64,000 nucleotides of DNA, from contig NZ_VAHO01000003.1 in the NCBI RefSeq assembly GCF_005796225.1, positions 229,449 through 293,448 on the forward strand. The letters run 5' to 3'. Both the position numbers and the translations under genes were made by a program. Positions within the stretch are counted from its first letter, which is position 1. Each line of letters begins with the position of its first letter. Below are positions 6,645-15,036 of the stretch, piece after piece. Below the pieces are notes generated by a model. That model was given only the letters and a program-made list of their open reading frames with translations. It had not been told where the DNA came from and made no database searches. The DNA comes from Pseudarthrobacter sp. NamE5. Lineage in GTDB: Bacteria > Actinomycetota > Actinomycetes > Actinomycetales > Micrococcaceae.

Positions 6645-8783
6645 TTGCCTACTGCTGTGCTCACTAAAACCCAGGTCGCGCCGAAGCCGACCAGGTCCTT
6701 TCGTGGCGACATCCAAGGATTGCGGACCGTGGCAATCGTCGCTGTGTTCCTCTATCACCTGGACCTGCCGTTCATTCCAGGCGGATTTGTGGGGGTAGAC
6801 GTTTTCTTCGTCATCTCCGGTTACCTCATCACAGGGCTTCTACTGAAACAACTGATGGCGGACGGGCGCATTTCCCTTGGCGAGTTTTATGCGCGAAGAG
6901 CCAAGCGTCTTCTTCCTGCCGCGACCGTGGTTCTTATCGCCACGGCCGTCCTGACAACCGCATTCGTCCCAGTTACCCGGTGGGCTTCCATTGGGTGGGA
7001 CATCATCGCTTCCGCTTTCTACGTCCAGAACTGGCGCTTGGCCGCTGACTCGGTTGACTACCTAACAAGCGATGCGGCCCCCAGCCCGTTGCAACACTTC
7101 TGGTCCCTTGGCGTGGAGGAGCAGTTCTACCTCCTTTGGCCGCTCCTGCTGATAGGGGCAGGTTGGCTACTCACGCGACGCCAGGTCGGGCACACTAGGC
7201 GCATAAACGGAACGCACCTTGTCCGCGTCCTGCTGGTCGCGCTCAGCCTGGTACTCGTTCCCTCGCTTATCTGGTCAGCCCTGTATACGGCATCCGCCCC
7301 AGGTCCTGCGTACTTCGCGTCAACCACCCGCTTTTGGCAGCTCGCCGTAGGGGCACTCCTAGCCGTCACCGTCAGCTACCTTGAAAAGATCCCCAACCAT
7401 ATCGCGGTCATCGTAGGCTGGCTCGGCATGGCTGGCATCGTCGGCGCTGCGCTGTCCATCGATAGTTCAGTGCCTTACCCTGGCGTGGCGGCTTTGCTTC
7501 CGACTCTGGCTTCTGCGGCAGTAATCGCGGCAGGCGTTCGCCACCAAAGGAGCGGGGCAGAATCTATCTTGGGCAGGAAGCCGATGCTGTTCATTGGCAA
7601 CATCTCGTACTCGCTGTACCTTTGGCACTGGCCTCTTATTGTGGTCGCCGGCGCCGTTTTTGGTGACTTGAGCACGGGCGTCAAAGTCGCGCTAATTGGC
7701 ATGTCCGTGGCGTTGGCTTACCTGACCTATCGGTTCATCGAGCAGCCGGTCAACAAGATGCCAGCCCTCGAAGGTCAGCCGGCGAGGGGGCTGCAAGTGG
7801 GGCTCGCGCTGACAATCGTTGGGTGCATGATTGGTGGTGGGGTTGTCCAAACTGTGCGGGCAGACGAAGGCAGGGCCGAAGCCGAGGCTTACAACGCCAC
7901 GCTGCCTAAAGTCTCAATCAGCAGAGCGCCCCAGCAGCCTGTCCTGGTGGGGGCCATGACACTGCCGGAGAGCCCAAGGGACAATGCCCCTCCGATGGAT
8001 ACTGTGGCCGGGGCTAAGACGCCGGCGCCGATCGCTGCTGGTAAGGACTTTCCGGACTGCGTGTCAGCCCGCGTTGATGAGACGGACATCCGAGAGTGCG
8101 CGTACGGAAAACGCGACTCATCTAAGCACGTAGCGTTGGTAGGCGATTCGCACGCGAAGCAGTGGATCCCCGCGCTGGAGGCTATCGCCAACACCGAGGG
8201 GTGGAGACTCACCGCCTACATTCACGACGCATGCCCCTTCGCCACGGGCAACCTGGTTCGATCAGGAGCGCCATACACGGCCTGCATGGTGTGGAACGAA
8301 CGGATGCAGGAAGTACTCTCCGAGGACAACGAACTGGTGATGGTGGTTACCAGTAACTACACCAAGAGCGCGGGGATAGCCGGCGCCTCTAACGAGGTGG
8401 ACGCCATGTCCTCAGCGTTCCAAGCATCCTGGGGTTCGATCACAAATAAGGGCGTCCCTGTTGCTGTCATCCGGGACACTCCAGCGCCGGGGCAGAACAT
8501 CCCCGATTGTGTAGCAGCCAACACGTCTGACCTGGGTCAATGCGCCGTCCCGCGGCGTGTAGCTTCGGATGACAAGGGGTTGGCGCAGATGGACGCAGCC
8601 CGCGCCGTTGATGGAGTGACCGCCATTGACTTGAACGACTTCATTTGCCCCGCCGACCTCTGCGCCCCGGTAATCGGGAACGTTCTGGTTTATCGGGACA
8701 GCGACCACCTGACGGCAACTTATGCGCGTTCCCTTACTGACAGGTTGGCGCAGCCTCTCAAGGCTGCGCTTCCCGCAGCCTGA
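6645..8783 (+). CDS. Acyltransferase-3 / SGNH membrane acyltransferase (OafA-like)
   Basis: A 712-aa protein from a TTG start, with GGGGGA 6 bases upstream. Residues 20-400 are an acyltransferase-3 membrane domain of about ten helices, with the signature FRGDIQGLRTVAIVAVFLYH (catalytic His about 38), then GGFVGVDVFFVISGY and YARRAKRLLPA. The C-terminal domain (about 470-712) is SGNH: VGDSHA (Ser about 501) and the DSDH pair near 685-688. Such proteins O-acetylate cell-surface glycans. It is convergent with the deacetylase-bearing tail fibre. In a prophage it would suit lysogenic conversion that alters the phage receptor, but that role is inferred. Confidence 0.93.
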   Translation: MPTAVLTKTQVAPKPTRSFRGDIQGLRTVAIVAVFLYHLDLPFIPGGFVGVDVFFVISGYLITGLLLKQLMADGRISLGEFYARRAKRLLPAATVVLIATAVLTTAFVPVTRWASIGWDIIASAFYVQNWRLAADSVDYLTSDAAPSPLQHFWSLGVEEQFYLLWPLLLIGAGWLLTRRQVGHTRRINGTHLVRVLLVALSLVLVPSLIWSALYTASAPGPAYFASTTRFWQLAVGALLAVTVSYLEKIPNHIAVIVGWLGMAGIVGAALSIDSSVPYPGVAALLPTLASAAVIAAGVRHQRSGAESILGRKPMLFIGNISYSLYLWHWPLIVVAGAVFGDLSTGVKVALIGMSVALAYLTYRFIEQPVNKMPALEGQPARGLQVGLALTIVGCMIGGGVVQTVRADEGRAEAEAYNATLPKVSISRAPQQPVLVGAMTLPESPRDNAPPMDTVAGAKTPAPIAAGKDFPDCVSARVDETDIRECAYGKRDSSKHVALVGDSHAKQWIPALEAIANTEGWRLTAYIHDACPFATGNLVRSGAPYTACMVWNERMQEVLSEDNELVMVVTSNYTKSAGIAGASNEVDAMSSAFQASWGSITNKGVPVAVIRDTPAPGQNIPDCVAANTSDLGQCAVPRRVASDDKGLAQMDAARAVDGVTAIDLNDFICPADLCAPVIGNVLVYRDSDHLTATYARSLTDRLAQPLKAALPAA

Positions 8784-8818
8784 CGCTGGCAGGCATTGCG
8801 TAGTGCTGCCAGCGTCAG
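8780..8818. terminator. Bidirectional hairpin between acyltransferase and tail fibre
   Basis: CTGACGCTGGCAG at 8780-8792 pairs perfectly with CTGCCAGCGTCAG at 8806-8818 (13 bp, 13-base loop). It overlaps the last codon of the acyltransferase gene and precedes the stop of the convergent fibre gene. A T-rich stretch follows on the plus strand. Confidence 0.75.
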
Positions 8819-8824
8819 TGTCTT

Positions 8825-10546
8825 CTATCCGAAGTCGCCGTGCTCTGCGGGACGGAGGTCTACATGGTCCAGCAGAACCACGCCGGAACGGCTATTGGTC
8901 GCACCAGGCGTTACGAACAACTCCAGGTACGCGAGCCTCGTCAGTGCCGGCACGGTCAGGTCAAAGGCGAATCGGGACCACACGCCATTAGCCGGCATCG
9001 TGGGGTAGACCGTCTGGGCAGACAGCGCGGATTCGTCGGCCCTCCGGTAGCGGACCATCACGCCGACATCGTTGGTAATCAGGTTCCCGCTCACCAACTT
9101 GACTCGCCCACTCATGCGCCATCCCCCCGGCGTCATGTTGACGCCCTGGACTACCTTTGCCGTGTCCGGGTAGGCCGCTGTCAACTGCATGCAATGTGTG
9201 CCGGACATGCCCGCGTCCGGGGTGGCGGCGACACGCATGGTGGTAGCCGCACCAGTGTTCGCTGGCCCCCACGCGTTGCCGATACTGCCCGCAGGTGACT
9301 CAAACGACGGGTCCAGCAGGTAGGACTCCCGCCCGAACACGTCGCGTGGCAGGACAGCGGGCACGTTCAGGTCATACGCGAGCTGGGCAATCGACTGGTA
9401 CTGCGCGGTGGTCATCGTGCCCGGCTGGTTCGTCCAGTGCGTGTAAAAGCTCACGACGACAGGCGCGTAGGCTGCCATGCGGACCAGCTGCTTGGCGCGG
9501 TCCAGGTTCGCGGGGTTGTCCAAATCAAGCCGGTAGAACCGCGGGAACGTATCCCCCAGGGGGTAGGTCAACGGCGCGTTGGTGCCGGCGGAACACGTCA
9601 GCGCCCACGACCGGAAACGGGTGTAAAGCTCCTGATCCGTGGTCGCGTTCCATGCGCCCTGGGGGTAGACGAACGTGGACGGCCATCGACCGGTCAGGTT
9701 GTAGATGAACTGCGAGCAGGTGTCAGACTCATAGGCCCGAACCGCCGCCGTGGAGCTGACGTAGTTCTTGTGAGTGGTGGAGTGGTTCGCTATCTCATGG
9801 CCGGCGTGATGGTAGGCGAGGATCTGCGCTGACGTGAGCCGGTTCGGCTGATCAACCCAAGAAGACGTGATAGCAAGGGTGATCTTCTGCCCCAGAGCGT
9901 CATGCACCGCCATAAGCTCGGTGTTCTGCGCATAGTTGTCGTCAAGGCTGAACATCACAGCGCCGCGGGCTGGCATCGTGAGGGCGTTGCGCTCCTTTTT
10001 AATGGCCTGCGCAGTTGCGGTCTTAGCCGGTCCGTCGTTTGTGATTGCTTCAACGATGGCCTGCTGAGTGGGGAGTACGTTGGAGCCGTCAGCCCCCTTG
10101 TCGCCCTTGTCGCCCTTGGGCCCGATGACGCTGCCTGCATCGACTGTCGCGCCAGTTCCCTTGGTCAGGATCAGCTTGCCGGACCCGTTCACGGTTGCTG
10201 AGGTGACGCGGTCGGCGGCCGCGGTTGCAGCATCGTTGGCAGCTGCTTGGGCCGCGGTCTTGGCGCCCTGTGTTTCGTTGTACATCCCCTCGTATGAGGT
10301 GAGGTAGTTGGATTTGCCGCCGCCTTCCCAACCGACGCGGGCGAGGGTTGGGTGTTGGAAAGCGGGCCCCATCCCTTGTGCGTCTACGGTGATGGGGTTG
10401 GGCAGGGGTGACCCTGTGGTGTCCAGGATGGCGATGGGCGCTTTGGCTGGGTCGGCCGGGTCGAAGATCTTGATGGAGGCGTTGCGGGCGACCACGCCAG
10501 GGTTGCTGATGTCCTTGGCGAAGATCTCATCGAATGTGTACGGCAT
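8825..10546 (-). CDS. Tail fibre/spike with collagen-like linker and polysaccharide deacetylase domain
   Basis: A 573-aa protein. Residues 1-90 look like a phage minor-tail attachment domain. An Ala-rich coiled segment and a short collagen-like stretch ([10 protein letters not shown], about 142-151) follow. Residues about 195-400 form a NodB-type polysaccharide deacetylase: metal motif SLDDN (usually TFDDG) near 200-204 and HEIANHSTTH near 250-259. The C-terminus (about 405-565) is a beta-sandwich, probably carbohydrate-binding. It would bind and deacetylate a host glycan during adsorption. It is the last structural gene and faces the surface acyltransferase gene. Confidence 0.88.
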   Translation of the reverse strand: MPYTFDEIFAKDISNPGVVARNASIKIFDPADPAKAPIAILDTTGSPLPNPITVDAQGMGPAFQHPTLARVGWEGGGKSNYLTSYEGMYNETQGAKTAAQAAANDAATAAADRVTSATVNGSGKLILTKGTGATVDAGSVIGPKGDKGDKGADGSNVLPTQQAIVEAITNDGPAKTATAQAIKKERNALTMPARGAVMFSLDDNYAQNTELMAVHDALGQKITLAITSSWVDQPNRLTSAQILAYHHAGHEIANHSTTHKNYVSSTAAVRAYESDTCSQFIYNLTGRWPSTFVYPQGAWNATTDQELYTRFRSWALTCSAGTNAPLTYPLGDTFPRFYRLDLDNPANLDRAKQLVRMAAYAPVVVSFYTHWTNQPGTMTTAQYQSIAQLAYDLNVPAVLPRDVFGRESYLLDPSFESPAGSIGNAWGPANTGAATTMRVAATPDAGMSGTHCMQLTAAYPDTAKVVQGVNMTPGGWRMSGRVKLVSGNLITNDVGVMVRYRRADESALSAQTVYPTMPANGVWSRFAFDLTVPALTRLAYLELFVTPGATNSRSGVVLLDHVDLRPAEHGDFG

Positions 10547-10615
10547 GGGCTACTCCTTGGGGCAAGAGAGAAGGCGCCCCAAGGGGACGCCGGCGGGTAG
10601 TGAAAGGGCGGGGGG

Positions 10616-10831
10616 TCAGGCTTCGTGTTTGCCGTCCGGCTGGGCTTGCTTGTTTGGTACGGCGTAGACAGCTGCGGCGGTGATGATGCAGGCGCACGCC
10701 GCGGTGATGCCTTCTCCCTGGGTGATGAACTCACCACCCGGCGAACCCTCCTGAACGGCCGCGGTGATCAGTGTCGCGGCCGGTGCGACGAACGCGACAA
10801 CAGCCTTGAAGTACGGCGCCAGCACGTTCAC
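10616..10831 (-). CDS. Holin-like small membrane protein
   Basis: A 71-aa protein starting at a GTG whose GTGA overlaps the stop of the preceding 97-aa gene. It has two hydrophobic segments (about residues 10-25 and 41-57) and a short charged tail ending KHEA, the usual layout of phage holins. It lies just downstream of the endolysin and one small gene. It would form membrane lesions that release the endolysin at lysis. The call rests on size, topology and position. Confidence 0.72.
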   Translation of the reverse strand: MNVLAPYFKAVVAFVAPAATLITAAVQEGSPGGEFITQGEGITAACACIITAAAVYAVPNKQAQPDGKHEA

Positions 10832-11121
10832 TTTGCGTCCACCTTTCCAGGGCTTACTGCGGCCTCGATGCGGTCAAGCTGTTCCTGCTGCTTGCTGAGC
10901 CGCCACTTGATGTTTGCGATGTCCTCGGGCAGCCATCCGATGACGGATGCCGGGGTTGTCTCGCCGTGCTGCTTGCCGTCCGGCCCGTAGCGGGGGATGG
11001 GTGCGTGCAGCAGGTTTCCGGTCTTGGATCGCAGTGCCCACACTGCGTCCTTGAGCAACTGCCACGGCTTGCGGGAGTCGCCTGCGATTTCTTCGTCTTT
11101 GAGGTACGTGAATCCGGCCAT
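10828..11121 (-). CDS. Small phage protein, 97 aa, lysis cassette
   Basis: Soluble 97-aa protein starting [15 protein letters not shown], with a central WLPEDIANIKWRLSKQQEQL segment predicted as a coiled helix. There is no membrane segment. It shares a base with the end of the endolysin gene and overlaps the holin start, so it belongs to the same translation unit. Similar small proteins occur beside actinophage lysis genes; I know no function. Confidence 0.7.
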   Translation of the reverse strand: MAGFTYLKDEEIAGDSRKPWQLLKDAVWALRSKTGNLLHAPIPRYGPDGKQHGETTPASVIGWLPEDIANIKWRLSKQQEQLDRIEAAVSPGKVDAK

Positions 11122-11756
11122 CAGATTGCTCCTTCTCCGAACACGTCAGTGATCCACTGATGTTCGGGCGTGTGGTTGGGTTGAGATGTGGCGGACATGC
11201 TTTGGAGTGATCCGACACCGAAGTAGGGGACGGGGTCGGCGCACCCGAAGATCAGTCCGGAGCCGGTGCTGTACCGGATGGGGTCAACGAGCATGGCAAC
11301 GTGCAGGTGTGGGCCCACGTACTCGGTGCGGGTCTTGGTGTTGCCGGATTTGCCGATGACCTGCCCGGCGCGGACACGCGTGCCTACGGGCGCTTCGTCG
11401 TTGCTGGATAGGTGCCCGTAAATGCTGAACTTCCGGTCGTGCTGGATGACGGTCACGATGCCAGGGAAGTTTTTGTAGAGCCCCCAGCGGCGGAAGTAGC
11501 CTGTCGGGCCCCACGATTCGTCGCCTGGCAGGTCCTCGCCCCAGCCGGCGTACACCACCACGCCGTCGAGCATGGCGTAAACGGGTGTGCCGATGGGGCA
11601 GGCGATGTCTGCGCCCGCGTGCCCGTAGTGCTGATAATCCCCGTACAAGGCCACCAGGTACTCGATCTCGCTGCCGTTCAGCCGGCCGATGACTCCGCGG
11701 GTAGCGTAGCCGCCGAACGCCTGGTTCACCGGGTACTTCGCATCTATCGGTCTCAT
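11121..11756 (-). CDS. M23-family peptidase endolysin
   Basis: The start is the ATG at 11754-11756, overlapping the previous stop (ATGA) with GGGGGA upstream; a longer Arg/His-rich reading is an artefact. The 211-aa product has a LytM/M23 zinc endopeptidase fold: HAGAD (His and Asp ligands), YGHLSS, and HLHV (HxH ligand and catalytic His) after [14 protein letters not shown]-terminal extension of about 55 residues may bind the wall. No signal peptide is present, so release needs the holin. It would cut peptidoglycan cross-links at lysis; structural use is possible, but the tape measure already carries its own M23 domain. Confidence 0.85.
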   Translation of the reverse strand: MRPIDAKYPVNQAFGGYATRGVIGRLNGSEIEYLVALYGDYQHYGHAGADIACPIGTPVYAMLDGVVVYAGWGEDLPGDESWGPTGYFRRWGLYKNFPGIVTVIQHDRKFSIYGHLSSNDEAPVGTRVRAGQVIGKSGNTKTRTEYVGPHLHVAMLVDPIRYSTGSGLIFGCADPVPYFGVGSLQSMSATSQPNHTPEHQWITDVFGEGAI

Positions 11757-12553
11757 GGTGTTCCCCCGATTGGTGGTGTGATGGTGGCGCGGCATTGTCC
11801 GGCGTCTGAGGTGGCGCCGTCGGTGTAGGTGATGATCCAGCGTCCGTCGTCGCCGCATTGGGCGGATTTGATGCCGCGGCCGTCTTGACCTGCTGGTCCT
11901 TGAGGTCCGGTGGCGCCGTCAGCCCCGGGAGCACCTGGAGCGCCGGCGGGTCCGGGTGGGCCCGGGACTGTGGAGTCCGCGCCGGGTTCGCCTTGAGCTC
12001 CTGTGGCGCCGGGAGGTCCTGGCGGTCCGGCTGGTCCCACGGGGCCGAGGGGGCCTATAGGGCCGGGTGTGCCGGCGCTGCCCGTCAAGCCGAGCAGACC
12101 CATGATGCCTTGGTCGCCTTTGTCACCTTTCGGGCCGGTCCCGCCCGTGGGCCCGGCAGGTCCAGGGAAACCCTGCTCACCTCGAGGCCCCGGGACGCCC
12201 TGGAGGCCTTGGGGTCCAACGAGAGGGCCTGACGGTTCGGAGGCTACCTGCTCAGCCTTGCGGCAGATGTTTGAACCCGCCGCGGTCTGCTGGAAGTCGG
12301 CAGATTTGCAGGCTGCATCGAACTCTTCCGCGAGGGACTGCTTTTCCTGCGCCTGCTCGTCCCCGTACGTCGCTGCCGCTCCCGCCAAGCGTGCGTTGTC
12401 CATCGCCAAAAAGAGACAGACGATCCCGAACAGCAGAGACACCACAGCCAGTGCCCATATCAGGATGTTTCGGCGACGTGCCGCCCGGTGGGAGCGGGCA
12501 AGGTCGGCTTCCTGGCGGCCGACCTTCTGATCGAAGTCGTAGTCGCTACTCAT
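11753..12553 (-). CDS. Collagen-like transmembrane phage protein
   Basis: The best start is the third of three close ATGs (12551-12553), spaced correctly from GAAGGA. The 266-aa product has a cytoplasmic helix ([20 protein letters not shown]), one membrane span (about residues 27-49) and a helical stretch with two cysteines. A collagen-like Gly-X-Y region of about 135 residues follows. It ends in a short motif ([19 protein letters not shown]) that often caps phage collagen-like proteins, probably as a trimerisation knob. A membrane-anchored collagen stalk next to an endolysin is uncommon. Confidence 0.75.
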   Translation of the reverse strand: MSSDYDFDQKVGRQEADLARSHRAARRRNILIWALAVVSLLFGIVCLFLAMDNARLAGAAATYGDEQAQEKQSLAEEFDAACKSADFQQTAAGSNICRKAEQVASEPSGPLVGPQGLQGVPGPRGEQGFPGPAGPTGGTGPKGDKGDQGIMGLLGLTGSAGTPGPIGPLGPVGPAGPPGPPGATGAQGEPGADSTVPGPPGPAGAPGAPGADGATGPQGPAGQDGRGIKSAQCGDDGRWIITYTDGATSDAGQCRATITPPIGGTP

Positions 12554-12827
12554 CGTCATCATCCTTCGGCCACTCGACGGGGTCAGGCTTGATGTGGTTC
12601 TCGACCAACTGTTCGCGCCACCGGTCGCCGGCACGGGTTCGCCTGTTCAATTTCCGCGTCAAGTTCGCGATCTGGTCCTGCAGTTCCTTGATTCGGTCCT
12701 TCAGTGTCTGGATCACTTGAGCCTCCCGACTCTCACGCCTTTTGTCGGCCCGGTTGATCCACCAGCCGACGCCGCCGCCGATGACACCGAGGAAGGTCCC
12801 GAGCGGGACGAGCCATTGCAGATCCAC
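12546..12827 (-). CDS. Small membrane-anchored coiled-coil protein, 93 aa
   Basis: GTG start at 12825-12827 with GGGAGG 9 bases upstream. It has one N-terminal hydrophobic segment ([19 protein letters not shown]), then a charged coiled coil ([20 protein letters not shown]) and an acidic tail ending in repeated Asp. The layout could suit a spanin or second-holin role, but there is no sequence proof. It overlaps the collagen-like gene by 8 bases. Confidence 0.65.
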   Translation of the reverse strand: MDLQWLVPLGTFLGVIGGGVGWWINRADKRRESREAQVIQTLKDRIKELQDQIANLTRKLNRRTRAGDRWREQLVENHIKPDPVEWPKDDDDE

Positions 12828-12859
12828 ATCTTCGCCCTCCCAAGCTCAGCGCTCGTTTA

Positions 12860-13882
12860 CTACCCGACTTTGGAAACCCGGACTCGCGATGCCAGCGTGT
12901 AGCCGGGCGTGGTGTCTGAGTAGAAGATGATTCGGATGACTTGTGCGCTTGTGACGTACAGGTTCGGAATGGTCACCGTCGCGCCGGAGGCCGTGCCGGC
13001 GGGAATATCAACGGAGGCGTATTCAAAGGTGCCGTCATTGTTCGCGATCACCACATACGTGGTGCCCTGCGCCACGGCTGACATCTTCAGCTTCGCCTGG
13101 ACTGCGTACAGTCCGCGGCCGGGCAGCTGGATGCGGTCGGCGCTTGGGGATGAAAAGCCCGAGTTCGTCGTGGTCTGCGCTGCATCGACGGTCAGCGGTC
13201 CCGTGCCCCATGTTGGTGATCGTGGCGTGTTCGTGAACGGCACCGTCGATGCGGTGAACTCCGCGTGCTTGATACCGCGGACCTCTTCCCATTCCGGGTT
13301 GTCGTTCGCCCCGACCCGGCGAACCCAGTCAACCCCGTCAATCCACAGCCGGGTCCCCGCTTTGTTCAGGAAGGTCCTGACGAGGTCGTGGGCGGCGATC
13401 AGCCCGCCTCCGTCACCGACCCATGTGCGCAGGTCGATGATCGACGTGGGCTGTGTCTGGCCGGACGTGACCTGGACGAGCGCGATCGGCTGGTCATCAA
13501 TGTTCCCCGGGCCATACAGGCGCCCACCCGGAAGGACGGCATTCGCGCCGCCATTGACCTTCACGAATTTGGACTCGCCGGCGGTCGGGGTCCAGTCGCG
13601 GCGCACCGCGATCAGGTCCCAGCGGGAGCCCGACGATATGGTGTCCAGCTGGATGGTTTCGTTGTCGAAGGTTTTGTCCGTGATGCCATGGCCCACCCCC
13701 TGGCCGGGGGCGATAGATACCGTCCGGTCGGCACCGGCGACAGCGGTGACCTTCCAGTGCAGCGGGGACCGTACAGCGTATGTGCCCTGCCCGATGGCCG
13801 GGTGAGCGTCAGCCCATGCGCTTTCCGTGTACGGGTTCGCCGTGGTGGTGTCGTACCCGTTGGAAATGAAAGTAACTGCCAT
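12860..13882 (-). CDS. Minor tail protein / baseplate fibre
   Basis: Start ATG 13880-13882 overlaps the upstream stop (TGATG). The 340-aa product begins MAVTFISNGYDTTTANPY and is rich in beta-prone residues. An N-terminal virion-attachment domain (residues about 1-150) is followed by a C-terminal beta-sandwich (residues about 215-340). Proteins of this type follow the Gp37-like hub in actinobacterial siphophages. It is probably an upper baseplate or receptor-contact component. Confidence 0.75.
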   Translation of the reverse strand: MAVTFISNGYDTTTANPYTESAWADAHPAIGQGTYAVRSPLHWKVTAVAGADRTVSIAPGQGVGHGITDKTFDNETIQLDTISSGSRWDLIAVRRDWTPTAGESKFVKVNGGANAVLPGGRLYGPGNIDDQPIALVQVTSGQTQPTSIIDLRTWVGDGGGLIAAHDLVRTFLNKAGTRLWIDGVDWVRRVGANDNPEWEEVRGIKHAEFTASTVPFTNTPRSPTWGTGPLTVDAAQTTTNSGFSSPSADRIQLPGRGLYAVQAKLKMSAVAQGTTYVVIANNDGTFEYASVDIPAGTASGATVTIPNLYVTSAQVIRIIFYSDTTPGYTLASRVRVSKVG

Positions 13883-15036
13883 CAGCGCTTCTCCTGGTCT
13901 CGTTTGGCGCGGGCAAGCGCCGCGATTCGTTGCGCCGTGATGCGCTCCGGTTGGTCGGTCAGATCCCCGACAGAGGGTTCTACTGCCGCGTAGGTCGGTG
14001 ACACCCATTTGAGGGTGCATTCCCGGATGACCTCGGTGACGGTCAGGGCGTCGGTGATCTTCACTGGCAGACGATCGCCGACGTGGAAACCGCCCGGGCC
14101 GTACTGGAATATCCCGGTGCCAGCCAGTGTGAGTTTGATGCCGTTTTTTGGGCCGTGCTCGTTGAGGTCTTCCTGGCCGCGGGCGTCCATGATGTCGGGT
14201 GCGTCTTCGTCCTGAGCATCCCTTGCATCGCGGAACACTTCGGCGCGCATCCCGTAGGTTGTTTCGCGTCCGAGGTCGGTGACTTGGCGGAAGTTCCGGA
14301 GGATCCCGTCGCCGGGACCACCGACGATGGCGCGGGAAGCTGTCGGCCGGGTGTGGGTGAGGGTTGCTTCCTTCAGGGTCCTGCCCTTCACTGACAGCGC
14401 ACGCGGGTACGTGGCCGGCTCGTGCACGTCGAGGACGAGCCCGGACCCGACCTGCTTGACCGTGATTCCGATGCCGGCGTCCTCAATGGCCGGCAGGAGT
14501 TTGTCGTCCAGTCGGTGCATCCGGAACGGGACGCCGCCGGGAATGACAGCGCCGCGGTTCAGGTTCGGCGCCACAGAAAGCCCAGGGACTCCCAGCCGTG
14601 TGACCGCGTTTTCGTTGACGACGGCCTTCACGATGGTTTCCGCGTTGCCCGTATAGGTCCGATACTCGGAAGCGCCCTGAGCCGTGATAGCAGATGTCGG
14701 GACCTGCCAGCCGAGGACTTCCCGCAGGATCCTGAAGTCGTCCTCCACGCTGATCGTGCAGGCACCAGTGGCGCCGTCTGTTTTAATCTCGTATCCGGTG
14801 ATGGGTCCGCTGATGAGGTGTTCGCCCCGGTACGTTACCCGCAGCCGGGCGCCGGGGTTGACGTCTCCATTGGGGATTAGCTCATCCAGTTTCGGGTGCG
14901 CCAGCGGGACGGTCATGCTGAGCGTGGATACGAGGTTGTGCCGGACGGTCGCCGTCAACGAGGACGGGTTGCCGATCTGGCACCGGAAGACCCGGTCCTT
15001 GTCATAGACCGAGATGCGGAAGACGGGTGCTGTCAC
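13882..15036 (-). CDS. Siphovirus Gp37-like tail/baseplate hub protein
   Basis: The GTG at 15034-15036 overlaps the stop of the distal tail gene (GTGA), with GGAGG just upstream. The 384-aa product matches by eye the ReqiPepy6 Gp37-like family: an N-terminal beta-barrel (FRISVYDKDRVFRCQI), an insertion with LISGPITGYE, and a late barrel containing VGDRLPVKI. These form the hub that connects tail tube and fibres. It lies between the distal tail and fibre genes, as expected. Confidence 0.8.
   Translation of the reverse strand: MTAPVFRISVYDKDRVFRCQIGNPSSLTATVRHNLVSTLSMTVPLAHPKLDELIPNGDVNPGARLRVTYRGEHLISGPITGYEIKTDGATGACTISVEDDFRILREVLGWQVPTSAITAQGASEYRTYTGNAETIVKAVVNENAVTRLGVPGLSVAPNLNRGAVIPGGVPFRMHRLDDKLLPAIEDAGIGITVKQVGSGLVLDVHEPATYPRALSVKGRTLKEATLTHTRPTASRAIVGGPGDGILRNFRQVTDLGRETTYGMRAEVFRDARDAQDEDAPDIMDARGQEDLNEHGPKNGIKLTLAGTGIFQYGPGGFHVGDRLPVKITDALTVTEVIRECTLKWVSPTYAAVEPSVGDLTDQPERITAQRIAALARAKRDQEKR

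Noticed and set aside
8840..9832. Several long plus-strand frames opposite the tail fibre
   Set aside because: High-GC shadow frames, Arg/Gly/Pro-rich, without start signals; the minus-strand fibre gene explains the region.
11858..12530. Plus-strand frames rich in Gly, Pro and Ala opposite the collagen-like gene
   Set aside because: They are the antisense of Gly-X-Y repeats and look collagen-like only by complementarity.
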